From: Myxococcus stipitatus
GTDB taxonomy: Bacteria > Myxococcota > Myxococcia > Myxococcales > Myxococcaceae
Reading direction: 5' to 3'
DNA: 64,000 nucleotides
NCBI RefSeq assembly: GCF_038561935.1
Contig: NZ_CP102770.1
Span: 992,001-1,056,000, forward strand
Shown: one piece after another, positions 25,696 through 37,812 of the stretch
Numbering within the stretch: the first letter of the stretch is position 1
Layout of the letters: each line of letters begins with the position of its first letter
The notes under the pieces: model-generated
The model's database searches: none
What the model was told of the DNA's origin: nothing
The model's input: only the letters and a program-made list of their open reading frames with translations
Made by a program: the position numbers and the translations under genes

Positions 25696-26478
25696 ATGGC
25701 CCGCCTCTCCACCATCCTGGGTGTGTCGTTGCTGTTGTCCGGTGCGTGCACGGAGTCTCGGCGCGGTGAGCGGGATGCCGGAGCCGAGCTCGGATTGACG
25801 GCGCTGCCGCAGACGCCCATCGCGCCGCCTGACGCCGCGAGCGTGAGCGAGGAGGATGCGGGGACGCTGGCGTCGGATGCATCCGTCGTGGTGGACCCAT
25901 CCCGACTCCAGGAGGCACGGGCGCTGATTCCCGCGCCGCTGCTGTATGGCGACTGGCGCCCGGTGATGGGCACCTGGGTGGACTACGAGGTCATCAGCCA
26001 CGAGCACCTGGCGCGCGTCCGCATCTCGCTGGTGGGCGAGACGAAGCGACAGGACGGCACGACGCTGTACCAGCTCGAGCTCAACAACGAGACGGTGCCG
26101 CCCTCGCTGGTGGTGCTGTGGCTGCGTGGTGGCGCGCGCCCGTTCGTCGAGCGCCTTGCCGTCTCCATGCCGCCACATGCGCCGCTCTCCATTCCCGTGG
26201 ACCTTCATATCGACCAGCCCGAGCTGAGGGGCCTCCTCACGAAGGAGCAGGACATGGAGGTCCGCCATGGACTCTTCGCGGGCAAGGTCCGCATGCGTGC
26301 CTACGCCAGAGAGGGGAAGACGCCCGTGGTCGTGATGAGCACGGAGCGAGTCCCCCTGTTGGGTGTGAAGTCCGTCCGAGACCCGGAGACGACGTGGACC
26401 GTCACGGCGACGGGCACGGGGGCGAAGCCGTCGCTGGACATGGTCCCCATCGCCATCCCGCGCGTGCCCGGACAGTAG
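25696..26478 (+). CDS. Lipoprotein of unknown function, distant relative of its divergent neighbour
   Basis: A 260-residue protein with lipobox LLSGAC at residues 13-18, then a low-complexity Ala/Asp/Pro linker to about residue 70. The folded part reads GTWVDYEVISHEHLARVRISLVGE, followed by beta segments and VPLLGVKSVRD near the end, paralleling the order of motifs in the gene transcribed away from it. Only 59 bases separate the two starts, so they share a promoter region. Family not recognised. Confidence 0.7.
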   Translation: MARLSTILGVSLLLSGACTESRRGERDAGAELGLTALPQTPIAPPDAASVSEEDAGTLASDASVVVDPSRLQEARALIPAPLLYGDWRPVMGTWVDYEVISHEHLARVRISLVGETKRQDGTTLYQLELNNETVPPSLVVLWLRGGARPFVERLAVSMPPHAPLSIPVDLHIDQPELRGLLTKEQDMEVRHGLFAGKVRMRAYAREGKTPVVVMSTERVPLLGVKSVRDPETTWTVTATGTGAKPSLDMVPIAIPRVPGQ

Positions 26479-26484
26479 CGGCTC

Positions 26485-26685
26485 CTAGCCCAGCGGATAG
26501 CCGAGGACGACGTAGAAGCCGCGCACGTAGATGGTGTACGCGGCGAACATGTCCGGCGCGAAGGTGGCGATGCCCATGGTCGCGAGGAGGAGCGCGGCCA
26601 TCAGCAAGGTCAGCTCCGTCAGGGCCTGTCCTCGCGTCCGGGGGCGGCGCAGCCAGCGAGAGGCGGAAGTCAGCCAGCCATTCAT
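26485..26685 (-). CDS. Small Flp/TadE-like pilin-type protein
   Basis: A 66-residue protein. A basic N-terminus is followed by RGQALTELTLLMAALLLATMGIATF, the class III (Flp/TadE) signature: a Gly-Gln cleavage region with Glu about five residues into a hydrophobic helix. It is the last gene of a five-gene minus-strand operon and overlaps its upstream neighbour (ATGA). It is probably a minor pilin or a small membrane partner. Confidence 0.7.
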   Translation of the reverse strand: MNGWLTSASRWLRRPRTRGQALTELTLLMAALLLATMGIATFAPDMFAAYTIYVRGFYVVLGYPLG

Positions 26686-27536
26686 GGTCCACGCTCCTGC
26701 GCTGTGTCGACGTACTCGATGACTCCGGTGACGAGTGTCTCCGGTGCCTCCGATTGCGTCATGGGAGAGAGGGAGAGCGTGATGCGCTCCCCGGGTTTCT
26801 GGAAGTCGAGCAGCTCCACACCTTGGGGCTCGGCGCGCGAGTCCTTCTCGACGTAGCCGCGCTGCTGGAACTGCTGACGGTAGAAGCTCGCGAGCGAGGC
26901 GGGCGTGCCCTGGGCCACCTCGGTGACGGTGGTGTTGCCCAGCGTGGGGCCGGGGTTGCGGTCCTCGATGCGCATCATCGTCGTGGCACCCGGGGCGCGA
27001 GGGAGCGCGGTGGGGGCCTCGGCCTTCAGGTGCATGCCCTCGGGGGTGTCGATGATGGAGGGGAAGACCTGGGTGCGCCGCGGGTTGCCGTCGACGCCCA
27101 CGGTGGTGACGGCGATGAGCGCGCCTCGCTTCGCGTCGTAGTAGCTGATGGCGCCGCCCCCCGCGCCGTCCGGCTCCGTGGCCGTGCGGTGGCCCTGCCG
27201 GTGGAACTCGCGGGCGTAGAACTCCATCACGTCCCCGGGCGCGTCGGTCGTCTCGAAGTACGCCATCTCCGTGGGGTTGCCGTTGGCCTCCAGCCGTCCC
27301 ATGGGAATCGTCTTCGCGCGGGGATAGACGGGGATGAGGCCCATGAAGCGCTTCGACAGGGGCTCCGCGCTCGCGGGCGGAGCGAGGAGGGTGCCCGTCG
27401 CGGGAGGCGGCTTGGGGGGCGCGGGGGGCTCAGGGGGCGGCTCGCGGAGCGTGGCCGCGGAGGCCACGAGCAGCAACACGCCGCCCACGCCCAGGACGCG
27501 CGTCACGGCGCCTGTCCGGTCCTTGAGCCGCTTCAT
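26682..27536 (-). CDS. Membrane-anchored protein in the Tad-like operon, unknown family
   Basis: A 284-residue protein with an N-terminal hydrophobic segment (VLGVGGVLLLVASAATL, about 13-29), a Pro-rich stretch (PPPEPPAPPKPPPATG) and a soluble domain of two similar halves. Each half contains a FYxxxFxxxGxxxx motif (VMEFYAREFHRQGHR and LASFYRQQFQQRGYV), so it probably arose by internal duplication. The start at 27536 overlaps the previous stop (TGATG). It may be a periplasmic accessory protein for the pilin-like neighbours. Confidence 0.7.
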   Translation of the reverse strand: MKRLKDRTGAVTRVLGVGGVLLLVASAATLREPPPEPPAPPKPPPATGTLLAPPASAEPLSKRFMGLIPVYPRAKTIPMGRLEANGNPTEMAYFETTDAPGDVMEFYAREFHRQGHRTATEPDGAGGGAISYYDAKRGALIAVTTVGVDGNPRRTQVFPSIIDTPEGMHLKAEAPTALPRAPGATTMMRIEDRNPGPTLGNTTVTEVAQGTPASLASFYRQQFQQRGYVEKDSRAEPQGVELLDFQKPGERITLSLSPMTQSEAPETLVTGVIEYVDTAQERGP

Positions 27537-28729
27537 CACTTGTCCTGGCCGTGGTCCAGCCCCCGGCCCTCCGCGCACGCGAAGTCACCGTACCTGAAGT
27601 AGTCCTCGCCCTTGTTCTTGGAGAGGGCGTACTCGGACTCAGGAAGCTTGGACTGCGTCGCGCCTTGGAAGAAGTTGCCTCGGCAGTTGTAGGCGCGCAT
27701 GGGCCAGTTGAAGTGACCGTCCTTCGACGACGCCTTGAGCCCGCGCTTCTCCTTGATTTCGTCCGGCTCGCAGTTGTTGTAGCAGTAGCGTTTGTCGTTC
27801 TTCCAATAGGCAGCGAGCAGCCGGTCTCCCGGGACGGTGCGCGTGTCGTTCTTGCCGTCGCGCTCCTTCCTCACGGCCATGAATCGACCTTCGTCTCTCA
27901 CCGCCCTGATGTAGACAGAGTCGCGCAGGTAGTCGGACTTCAGGGGGAAGTCCAAGCCGAGCACGGAGAGCACCGCGCCCACCGCATCCAGCACGCCGCC
28001 CTCCGAGACCAGGCCCGCATAGGCAATCTTCTTCACGCGCGCGTGGGTGAGTTCCTGGACGCGAGGATAGGTGTTGCCGGGCGCGTCTCCGGGGCCCCAG
28101 GTCCGCCACGTGTCGTGGACCAGGAAGTAGGACTCATGAAAGCGCAGGTCGAGGCGGTCGTCATCGAGTCCACTGGCGAGGAAGGCGAGCTGCGAGGGGA
28201 TGATGCCGTTCTCGATGTGGACCTCCACCTGCGCCTGGACCGCGCCCTTCTTCGGGTCCAGGCCCATGGCCTTCGCCACCAGTCCCGCGGTGGAGCCCAG
28301 CGCGCCCAGCACCTTGCCGAGCACCGCCTGCACGCCACCGCTGCTGCCGCGCTCCGAGAGGGACTCGGTCTGGAGTGGGGCGTCGGTGTCCTGGGCGCTC
28401 ACCGTGAGGGTGAGGCGGTTCTTGTAGCCCAGCCCCGAAGGCAGTCGCCCCGTCTTGGTGGAGCCGTCCAGGTCCTGATAGCGCTCCTGGGCCTCGGTGG
28501 CGATGCGGTTCACGTCCGACCGCACGGTGCGCTCGAAGGCGACGTAGCGCGCGAGCTCCGCGGCCTTGAGGCGCACGTGCTGCACCTCCCAGAAGTACTG
28601 GGCCCCCAGGACGAGCAGAATCATGACGGGCGCCAGGATGGCGAACTCCGTGGTCGCCGCTCCTCGCGGGTGTCCGCGTGTGCGGCCTCGTTGCTTCACG
28701 ACGTCTCGAGTCGCCATGGCCAGCTCCAT
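27536..28729 (-). CDS. TadE-like pilus assembly/pseudopilin protein
   Basis: A 397-residue protein. Its N-terminus carries the TadE signature RGAATTEFAILAPVMILLVLG, then a helix (QHVRLKAAELARYVAFERTV), followed by a large extracytoplasmic domain with several Cys (RYCYNNC and YNCRGN). The start is an ATG overlapping the previous stop in a TGATG. TadE/F/G proteins assemble at the base or tip of Tad (Flp) pili, but the ATPase, prepilin peptidase and secretin are not in this window. Confidence 0.78.
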   Translation of the reverse strand: MELAMATRDVVKQRGRTRGHPRGAATTEFAILAPVMILLVLGAQYFWEVQHVRLKAAELARYVAFERTVRSDVNRIATEAQERYQDLDGSTKTGRLPSGLGYKNRLTLTVSAQDTDAPLQTESLSERGSSGGVQAVLGKVLGALGSTAGLVAKAMGLDPKKGAVQAQVEVHIENGIIPSQLAFLASGLDDDRLDLRFHESYFLVHDTWRTWGPGDAPGNTYPRVQELTHARVKKIAYAGLVSEGGVLDAVGAVLSVLGLDFPLKSDYLRDSVYIRAVRDEGRFMAVRKERDGKNDTRTVPGDRLLAAYWKNDKRYCYNNCEPDEIKEKRGLKASSKDGHFNWPMRAYNCRGNFFQGATQSKLPESEYALSKNKGEDYFRYGDFACAEGRGLDHGQDK

Positions 28730-30354
28730 CAGTAGTTGAGGGCGTCGGCGAAGTCCGACTGCGCGGTGTGCAGCCCGGGAATCACGTTGCGCAGCGCCTG
28801 CTCTTCCCAGTGGGTCTTCGCGGGGGCGAGGCGCGCGGTCCACAGCGGGTTGAAGAAGTTGGGCTCCTCCTGCCAGTCGCCGGGGCGGTGGTAGATGGCG
28901 CGGCCCACCGAGAGGGCCATCATGCCGCCGGTCTGCTCGCGGAAGTTCTCGGCCCGCTTGCCGTTGCCGCCCGCCAGTGCCCAGGTGATGTCCAGGAACC
29001 CGCCTCGGACGTTCGTGCTCGCGTCATCGAGCTTGCCGGAGCGGGAGTCCGTCATGAAGCCATCGCCGCCCCGCAGGTTCTCCAGGTGGAAGGGCTGCTT
29101 CGGGCTTCCGGCCCCCTGGGGAATCATGTCCTTGGACAACACGGTGATGTTGCACGGGTAGCTGAAGTGGTTGTGCCACGGGTCGACGAAGCTCGTGTCC
29201 GCCGTGAAGAAGGGCGTGAGGCCCATCCACTGGTGGTGGTCGTTCGTCTTGCGGTTGCCGTAGGTCTGGTGGAAGCCCCCCTGGTTGTCCGCGGCGGCGC
29301 GGAAGTTGAGGTTGAGGAGGTCCTTCCAGCCCTTGTTCGGCCTCAGGGGATTGAACATGGGCGTGAACTGGATGCGGATGTCGTCGGAGGCGTAGAGCTG
29401 GTCCCGGCGGTTGTCCTCGAAGTTCTCGTCGAAGCTCTTGACCTGGCTGTCCGCCACCTTGTTGATCGTGACTCCAGGCAGGTACGGGATGCGAATCCCC
29501 AGATACCACCTGCGCCCGATGAGGAAGACGTTCTTGCCGACGGCGGTCCACTCGCGCCGCGCGCCGTTGACCAGGTTGCCCATCAGCAGCCGGTACTTGG
29601 CCATGTCGGGGTCGGACAGCTTGTTCTTGTTCTTGTTCAGCAGGTTGGCGCGCTTGGTGAGGCCCGTCGGGTCCAGCAGGTCGAAGCTCGCGGCGCGGCT
29701 CGAGGGGCCGTCGTCGATGATGTGCAGGAAGTTCTTCATGTTGGCGGCGTTGAGGCTGGGCTTGCCGCGCAGCACATCGAGCGGCGCCCCCTTGCTCATG
29801 GAGGCCCCGGGTTTCGCTCGAGGGTCCGTGCCTCGGAGCGTGTCCGCGTTGGCCGCCAGCATCAGGTCCTTCAGGGTCCCCAGCATCATGGCTTCCTGGG
29901 CGAGCCAGAGCGCCAGGTTGAGGAGCGAGAGGAGGGGGATGAGGACCCTGGCCACCCCCTCCACGGCGGCCTTCCAGGCTTTGATGACCTGTCTGACGGC
30001 CGCGAAGACGGCGCCGATGCCAGGGATGTACTGCGCGATGGACGCAATCTTCCCGATGGTCATGTCCAGGTACAGGGCATGGCTCACGTACGACATGAAG
30101 GTGAGCATGGCCGAGTAATGAACCACCATCGCGCGGTTGGTGTAGGCCAGGAAGTTGTACGCCCGGGCCTCCTTCACCGCGAGGGAGTACGCCTGCGCAT
30201 CGGCGGCGTCCTGGAGCTTGATCTTCTCGTAGACGCCGTGGCCGATGCTGACCGAGGCCATCACGGTGACGGCGAGCACGAGCATGGCCACCGCGCCGAT
30301 GACCAGGGCCTGGCCTCGCTCGTCCCGGCGCAGTCTTCGCAGCAGAGAAAACAT
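28729..30354 (-). CDS. TadG-like pilus assembly protein
   Basis: A 541-residue protein with N-terminal RGQALVIGAVAMLVLAVTVMASVSIG, the TadG-like membrane segment, followed by YEKIKLQDAADAQAYSLAVKEAR, the usual TadG continuation. A second hydrophobic region lies near residues 100-160. The long remainder is an extracytoplasmic domain without recognised motifs. GGAGG sits about six bases before the ATG at 30354; an in-frame GTG two codons earlier is too close to it. It is coupled to the downstream TadE-like gene. Confidence 0.78.
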   Translation of the reverse strand: MFSLLRRLRRDERGQALVIGAVAMLVLAVTVMASVSIGHGVYEKIKLQDAADAQAYSLAVKEARAYNFLAYTNRAMVVHYSAMLTFMSYVSHALYLDMTIGKIASIAQYIPGIGAVFAAVRQVIKAWKAAVEGVARVLIPLLSLLNLALWLAQEAMMLGTLKDLMLAANADTLRGTDPRAKPGASMSKGAPLDVLRGKPSLNAANMKNFLHIIDDGPSSRAASFDLLDPTGLTKRANLLNKNKNKLSDPDMAKYRLLMGNLVNGARREWTAVGKNVFLIGRRWYLGIRIPYLPGVTINKVADSQVKSFDENFEDNRRDQLYASDDIRIQFTPMFNPLRPNKGWKDLLNLNFRAAADNQGGFHQTYGNRKTNDHHQWMGLTPFFTADTSFVDPWHNHFSYPCNITVLSKDMIPQGAGSPKQPFHLENLRGGDGFMTDSRSGKLDDASTNVRGGFLDITWALAGGNGKRAENFREQTGGMMALSVGRAIYHRPGDWQEEPNFFNPLWTARLAPAKTHWEEQALRNVIPGLHTAQSDFADALNY

Positions 30355-30379
30355 GGTCACCCTCCGCGAGCCCGCGGGC

Positions 30380-31219
30380 TCAGCCGTCGACGGCGCACCG
30401 GCCCGGGCCGGTCTGGTCGTTGTTGAAGAGGTTGGACTGCATGCGCATGGACCAGGTGGCGACCAGCGGCATCACATAGCGGCGCTTCGTGCCGCCCAGC
30501 TGCGCCAGCGAGACGATGCGCGCGTGGTCCGCGTCCTTGCTCCGGCCCTGGTTCTGGAGGAACCGGGTGGCGGACTGTCCCCCCACGCGCTGGTTCTCGA
30601 ACTGGAAGCCCTTGAGCTGGTCCAGGTACTCGCGGCCCAGGTAGAAGCTGTGGAGCTGCCAGTTGGCGAAGGGGATGCGCAGCTCGTAGAAGTACGTGAG
30701 CCGCACGGAGAGCAGGTTGGCGTCGATGACGCGGTCGTCCCGGACGTCGTCGTAGTCAATCTCCCGCGCGCTCATCGCCGAGCCGTAGGTGCCGAAGAGC
30801 TCCTCCAGGTCACTCTTCCTGGGATTGAGCACGTCCACCCGGAACAGGGGCAGCCCCACGTCCGTGTAGAACGTCTTCATCAGGCGGGAGGAGAACAGCC
30901 GCGCGCTGAACTTCCTGTGCACCTGGACGGCGAAGTCCACGGTGTCTACGCGGCCACTCTGCCCCGGCAGTGGCGGCAGCGTGGGCAGGAGCGAGGCGAG
31001 CGCCGCCTTCTCCATGAGCATGCAGTCGCCGTGGTTGACGATGCCGGCCCGCACGGCCCGATAGGCGCCGTACTCCGTCATCAGCCGGGCGTTGTGCACC
31101 ATGCCCAACTGGATGATGCCGAGCACCATGAAGACCATCATCGGCGCGATGATGGCCGTCTCCACGGCGGCCTGTCCGGACTGTCCGGAAGAGATTCTGG
31201 GTTGATTGTACGAGTGCAT
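30380..31219 (-). CDS. TadE-like minor pilin, first gene of the operon
   Basis: A 279-residue protein beginning with SGQSGQAAVETAIIAPMMVFMVLGII, a TadE-type signal with the Glu after the cleavage region, then an extracytoplasmic domain. The ATG at 31219 has GAGGAGG upstream. It heads a run of five minus-strand genes (31219 down to 26485), of which the last four overlap or nearly overlap; this one is 25 bases from the next. Confidence 0.78.
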   Translation of the reverse strand: MHSYNQPRISSGQSGQAAVETAIIAPMMVFMVLGIIQLGMVHNARLMTEYGAYRAVRAGIVNHGDCMLMEKAALASLLPTLPPLPGQSGRVDTVDFAVQVHRKFSARLFSSRLMKTFYTDVGLPLFRVDVLNPRKSDLEELFGTYGSAMSAREIDYDDVRDDRVIDANLLSVRLTYFYELRIPFANWQLHSFYLGREYLDQLKGFQFENQRVGGQSATRFLQNQGRSKDADHARIVSLAQLGGTKRRYVMPLVATWSMRMQSNLFNNDQTGPGRCAVDG

Positions 31220-31538
31220 GGCCCTCCTCGGGCACGACTTGCTGCACCCCCGGCCCTCGCCACCCGCTTGCAAATGTACCCAGATTCTAAGGACGACCTG
31301 TCTGGAATGGAAACGATGCTTGTCGTTTGAGGTCGCGACGATTTCCAAAAACGACAGACAGTGGTTCATGCAACATCGTGGCAAGTACGTAGGGCCACTC
31401 ACGGGCCTGGAAGGAGCTCCAGTCAGTGGCGGACGGGGCCCCGGTTCGGAGGGGCCCGTCCCAGCGGACGATTGTCAAATGGTGGAAAGCAGGCCTGGGA
31501 CGGATGAGTGGAGGCGGGAGGAGTGTTGATAGGGTGAC
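31220..31538. other. 319-base divergent intergenic region
   Basis: It separates the Tad-like operon from the large histidine kinase gene and carries both promoters. No small gene is convincing. The only structure I can point to is a cluster of AAACGA/TCGTTT elements near 31311-31356. Confidence 0.5.
31311..31356. promoter_or_regulatory. Cluster of AAACGA/TCGTTT inverted repeats
   Basis: AAACGA at 31311-31316 pairs with TCGTTT at 31323-31328 across six bases. TGTCGTTT at 31321-31328 also pairs with AAACGACA at 31349-31356 across 20 bases. Three half-sites lie about 95-140 bases from the Tad-like start. This is a candidate binding site for a dimeric regulator; no binding protein can be named. 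Confidence 0.35.
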
Positions 31539-34618
<3,080 letters not shown>

Positions 34619-34622
<4 letters not shown>

Positions 34623-35764
34623 ACGAGATTGGCACGGTGGAGCGACCCCTGCGCCTGCTCCTGGTGGAGGACAACCCAGGGGACGCGCTGCTGCTCCAGG
34701 AGGAGCTGCGCGAGGTGGGCACCACGCACTTCGAGGTGCTGCACGTGGAGCGCCTCGCGGAGGCGGTGCGCATGGTGAGCCAGGAGGGCCGCGTGGACGC
34801 GGTGCTGCTGGACCTGTCGCTGCCGGACGGGCACGGGCTGGGCAACATCCCTCCTTTGCTCCAGGCCGCGCCGTCGGTGCCCCTGGTGGTGCTCACCGGC
34901 ACGGATGACGAGCGCCTGGCGGTGCGCGCGGTCCACGAGGGCGCGCAGGACTATCTCGTGAAGGGCCAGGTGTCGGGCCCGCTGCTGGTGCGCGCGCTGC
35001 GGTATGCGATCGAACGCAAGAGGGTGGAGGAGGGCCTCAAGCGAGAGGAGGCCGCGCGGCGCACGGCGGCGTTCCGCGAGCAGTTCCTGGGCATCCTCGG
35101 TCATGACCTGCGCAATCCGCTCCAGGCCATCTCCGGCAACGCGTCCCTGCTCCTGCGCCACGGCGGGTTGAGCGAGCCGCAGCGCAAGGCCATCAACCGC
35201 ATCTCCATCTCCGCGGACCGCATGGCGCGGATGATCAACGACCTCCTGGACTTCACGCGCACGCGGCTGGGCGCGGGCTACGTGCTGGACCGCGCGAGGA
35301 TGAACCTGCACGAGGTGCTGCGGCAGGTGGTGGAGGAGCTGGAGGTGGCGCACCCTCGGCGCCAGTTCGAGCTGCGGCTGATGGGCAACGGCTGGGGAGA
35401 CTGGGACGCGGACCGCATCGCGCAGGCGGCGTCGAACCTGGTGGGCAACGCCGTGCAGTACTCCCCCGAGGACACCACCGTGCGCGTGGCGGTGGCGGAC
35501 GCGGAGGACGGCGTGCGGGTGGAGGTCCACAACTGGGGCCTGCCCATTCCCGCCGAGCGGCTGACGTCCATCTTCGACCCCTTCGTGCGCGCGCAGGACC
35601 TGCGCGGCGCGCGACGCAACGGCCTGGGGCTGGGGCTCTACATCACCCACGAAATCGTGCGCGCCCACGGCGGCCTGGTGGGCGTGTCGTCCTCGTCCGA
35701 GGCGGGGACGTGCTTCTGGCTCCTGTTGCCTCGGCAGTTCGTCACCCCGGCGCCGGTCGGCTGA
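34619..35764 (+). CDS. Hybrid response regulator-histidine kinase
   Basis: A 381-residue protein. An N-terminal receiver domain (about 10-130) has the acidic pair in LLLVEDNPGD, phospho-acceptor D65 in LLLDLSLPD and the Lys in DYLVKGQ; this is the RcpB/phytochrome-type receiver commonly paired with such kinases. A HisKA domain follows with H162 in ILGHDLRNPLQ, then HATPase motifs (NLVGNAVQYSPED and RNGLGLGLYITHEIV). It is translationally coupled to the large kinase, which probably phosphorylates D65 and so modulates this second kinase. Its output partner is not encoded here. Confidence 0.92.
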
Positions 35765-35914
35765 GCGGGCGCACGCCCGGGAGGCCGGGCATCACCAGGG
35801 CGGCCGGGCTCATGGCCCCGCTCTCCCGAAAGAGCGCGGGAGCACGCATCTTCGAAGCGTGTCTTCCACCGTGCCTCCGCGTCCCGTCGGATGGCCCCAG
35901 CCGGAGGTCTCGCG

Positions 35915-36130
35915 ATGACCATCATCGGTTCCGCTCTTGTCGGCACGCTCCTCTTCCTCGCGGCCATCTTCCTGGTCATCGTGTTCGGCGCGGCGGCCAA
36001 CAAGTGGGGCAACGAGGCCCGCGAGCTGACGGAGCGGGAGCAGCGCAAGGGCCTGCTGGACGATGTCCCGAGGAAGGACCGCGATGACGTCCCGCGCGGT
36101 CCGGGGCCCCACGTGCCCACGCCCGCGTGA
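35915..36130 (+). CDS. Small single-TM membrane protein
   Basis: A 71-residue protein with one hydrophobic helix (IIGSALVGTLLFLAAIFLVIVFGAAA, about 3-28) and a charged tail (RELTEREQRKGLLDDVPRKDRDDVPRG). GGAGGT lies six bases before the ATG at 35915 and decides the start over an in-frame ATG 24 bases upstream. Function unknown. Confidence 0.65.
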   Translation: MTIIGSALVGTLLFLAAIFLVIVFGAAANKWGNEARELTEREQRKGLLDDVPRKDRDDVPRGPGPHVPTPA

Positions 36131-36139
36131 CGAGGTGGC

Positions 36140-36928
36140 TCAGAGAGGCCGCGGGCTGTAGTAGCGCCGCAGCCAGCGGCTCAGTCCGTCCAGCCCGGGG
36201 AAGAGCACGCGCTCGGTGACGTTGGCCTGGTCCAGCTTGTCGCGCACCTCCCACTTGAGGGCGGAGGGGATGATGAGCCGGCGCACGCCCTTCTTCCGCT
36301 TCTCGAGGAAGGTGTCCAGGCTCAGCTCCGGCCCGTTCATCACCGAGAAGAGGGCGAACTGGTTGATGATGCGCGCATCCAGCGAGGGCGGCTCGAAGAA
36401 GAGGACGAAGGGGTGGTCCGTCAGCCGGTCCAGCTCCGGGATGGAGCCGGCCACCTCCGCCAGCATGTCCCCGGTGAAGACATCCGCGCCCTCGCGCCGC
36501 AGCAGCGCCTTGAGCGGACGGGGGAGCAGGCGGTTGGTCTCGCGGTAGTCCACGCACCACACCACCCCGTCCTCCTTCCTCAGCTCCGCGTCCTCGGTGA
36601 GGAAGTGCAGCGCGACGTAGGGGCTGAAGGTCCAGTCGAGCATGCGCGTGGGCAGGCCGTGGTGCTGGGCCAGGGCCAGCCAATCCCAGACGGAGTCCAG
36701 GGGCTCGTGCGTGGTGCCCCGCGCGTACTTGCGGAAGGCGCGCAGCAGGTCGCGCTCCTGGCGGATGAACATGCCCTGGCGGTTGAGCGCGGTGGACAGG
36801 TCATGCTCGACGAAGGGCATGCCCCGGAAGACGAAGCTGGAGCGGTGACGCCCCAGCTGCTCGTTCCAGGAGCCCGCGAACAGCGCGTCCTGGAGCTCCA
36901 GCCACGTGGTGACGCGGTGCTCTCGCAT
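36140..36928 (-). CDS. FRG-domain protein
   Basis: A 262-residue soluble protein. The N-terminal half is an FRG domain: FVFRGMPFVEHDLSTALNR carries the Phe-Arg-Gly signature, followed by the helix LAQHHGLPTRMLDWTFSPYVALHFL typical of the family. FRG domains are of unknown biochemistry and are often found in mobile or defence-associated contexts. The start at 36928 lacks a clear ribosome site. It is 76 bases downstream of the response regulator gene on the same strand. Confidence 0.85.
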   Translation of the reverse strand: MREHRVTTWLELQDALFAGSWNEQLGRHRSSFVFRGMPFVEHDLSTALNRQGMFIRQERDLLRAFRKYARGTTHEPLDSVWDWLALAQHHGLPTRMLDWTFSPYVALHFLTEDAELRKEDGVVWCVDYRETNRLLPRPLKALLRREGADVFTGDMLAEVAGSIPELDRLTDHPFVLFFEPPSLDARIINQFALFSVMNGPELSLDTFLEKRKKGVRRLIIPSALKWEVRDKLDQANVTERVLFPGLDGLSRWLRRYYSPRPL

Positions 36929-37004
36929 GAGGAGGGACCCGCTCCACAGGGCGCCGGGTCGCTCGTCCCAAGATGGGGTGTCCCGGTCCGCCAGGGAAGC
37001 GGTG

Positions 37005-37415
37005 TCAGAAGGACGCGGTGCTCCGGGCCGAAGGAGGGGCCACGGGCGGGGTCGACTGGGTGAGCCGGTGGAGGATTCGCGACAGCTCGTCCGCGGCGAA
37101 GGGCTTGCGCAACAGGCACACCGCGCCCTCGAAGACGGGCAGCTCCTTCTCCAGTCCGGTGGTGAGCACCACGGGCAGCTCCGACAGCTCGCGCTGCGCA
37201 TGCAGCATCCGGATGAGGTCCTGCCCTTCGATGTCGGGCAGGAGCCAGTCGAGCACGAGGACGTCCACGCGAGGCTCGGTGAAGAAGGCCTTCAGGGCAC
37301 CGAAGCCGTTGTCGCACGCGACGACGCGGTAGCCCTCCTGCTCGATGGCCTCCGCCACCATCTCTCGAAGCAGGGCGTCATCCTCGGCGAGGACGACGAC
37401 GGGACGTTGGGACAT
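37005..37415 (-). CDS. Single-domain response regulator (CheY-like)
   Basis: A 136-residue receiver domain with no output domain. The acidic pair is D12-D13, the phospho-acceptor D56 lies in LVLDWLLPD, the Thr at the switch position in VVLTTG (T85) and the Lys in LLRKPFA (K104). A 15-residue Pro/Ser tail follows. Its kinase cannot be assigned; the two kinases encoded about 1.2 kb away on the other strand are candidates. Confidence 0.92.
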   Translation of the reverse strand: MSQRPVVVLAEDDALLREMVAEAIEQEGYRVVACDNGFGALKAFFTEPRVDVLVLDWLLPDIEGQDLIRMLHAQRELSELPVVLTTGLEKELPVFEGAVCLLRKPFAADELSRILHRLTQSTPPVAPPSARSTASF

Positions 37416-37467
37416 TCGGGAGGCTCACGGGTCCGGAAGGAAGTCACGGGTGGCGCGCGGGTCCGGG

Positions 37468-37503
37468 CTCCCGGGTCGCCACCGTGGGGCAAGAACCCGG
37501 GAG
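37468..37503. terminator. Strong inverted repeat between two minus-strand genes
   Basis: CTCCCGGGT at 37468-37476 and ACCCGGGAG at 37495-37503 form a perfect 9-bp stem with an 18-base loop. It lies between the small Cys protein gene and the response regulator gene, both leftward. There is no T-tract, so it may be a terminator or an mRNA-protecting hairpin. Confidence 0.5.
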
Positions 37504-37575
37504 TCCCCCGTGCTTCGTCCCGGACCTCCCGTGCGCGGGCTCCCCGTCCGGAGGCAGGCAGCCCGGTGGGCCAGG

Positions 37576-37812
37576 CTAGGGCCTGCCCGGGTCCGCGGGC
37601 TGGTTGAAGGCGTACTGGTCCGCGCCCGGTGCCGCGTCCTGCTGGAACAGGGGGCACTTGGCGCAGGTGAAGCTGTCCCAGTCCTCGCGCACCGCCTCGT
37701 CGATGCAGCCCGCGTAGAAGCGGCAGTGCACGTTGCGGTGTTCCTCGACGCTGAAGGACTCCGCGCGCATGGGCAGGCGGAATTCCGTGGGACGTGGTTG
37801 TGGACAGGACAT
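37576..37812 (-). CDS. Small Cys-containing hypothetical protein
   Basis: A 78-residue soluble protein. Four Cys and one His fall in two clusters, HCRFYAGC (about 30-37) and FTCAKCPLF (about 49-57), which could form a zinc knuckle. A further Cys lies at residue 3. No family recognised. A strong inverted repeat follows downstream. Confidence 0.6.
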   Translation of the reverse strand: MSCPQPRPTEFRLPMRAESFSVEEHRNVHCRFYAGCIDEAVREDWDSFTCAKCPLFQQDAAPGADQYAFNQPADPGRP

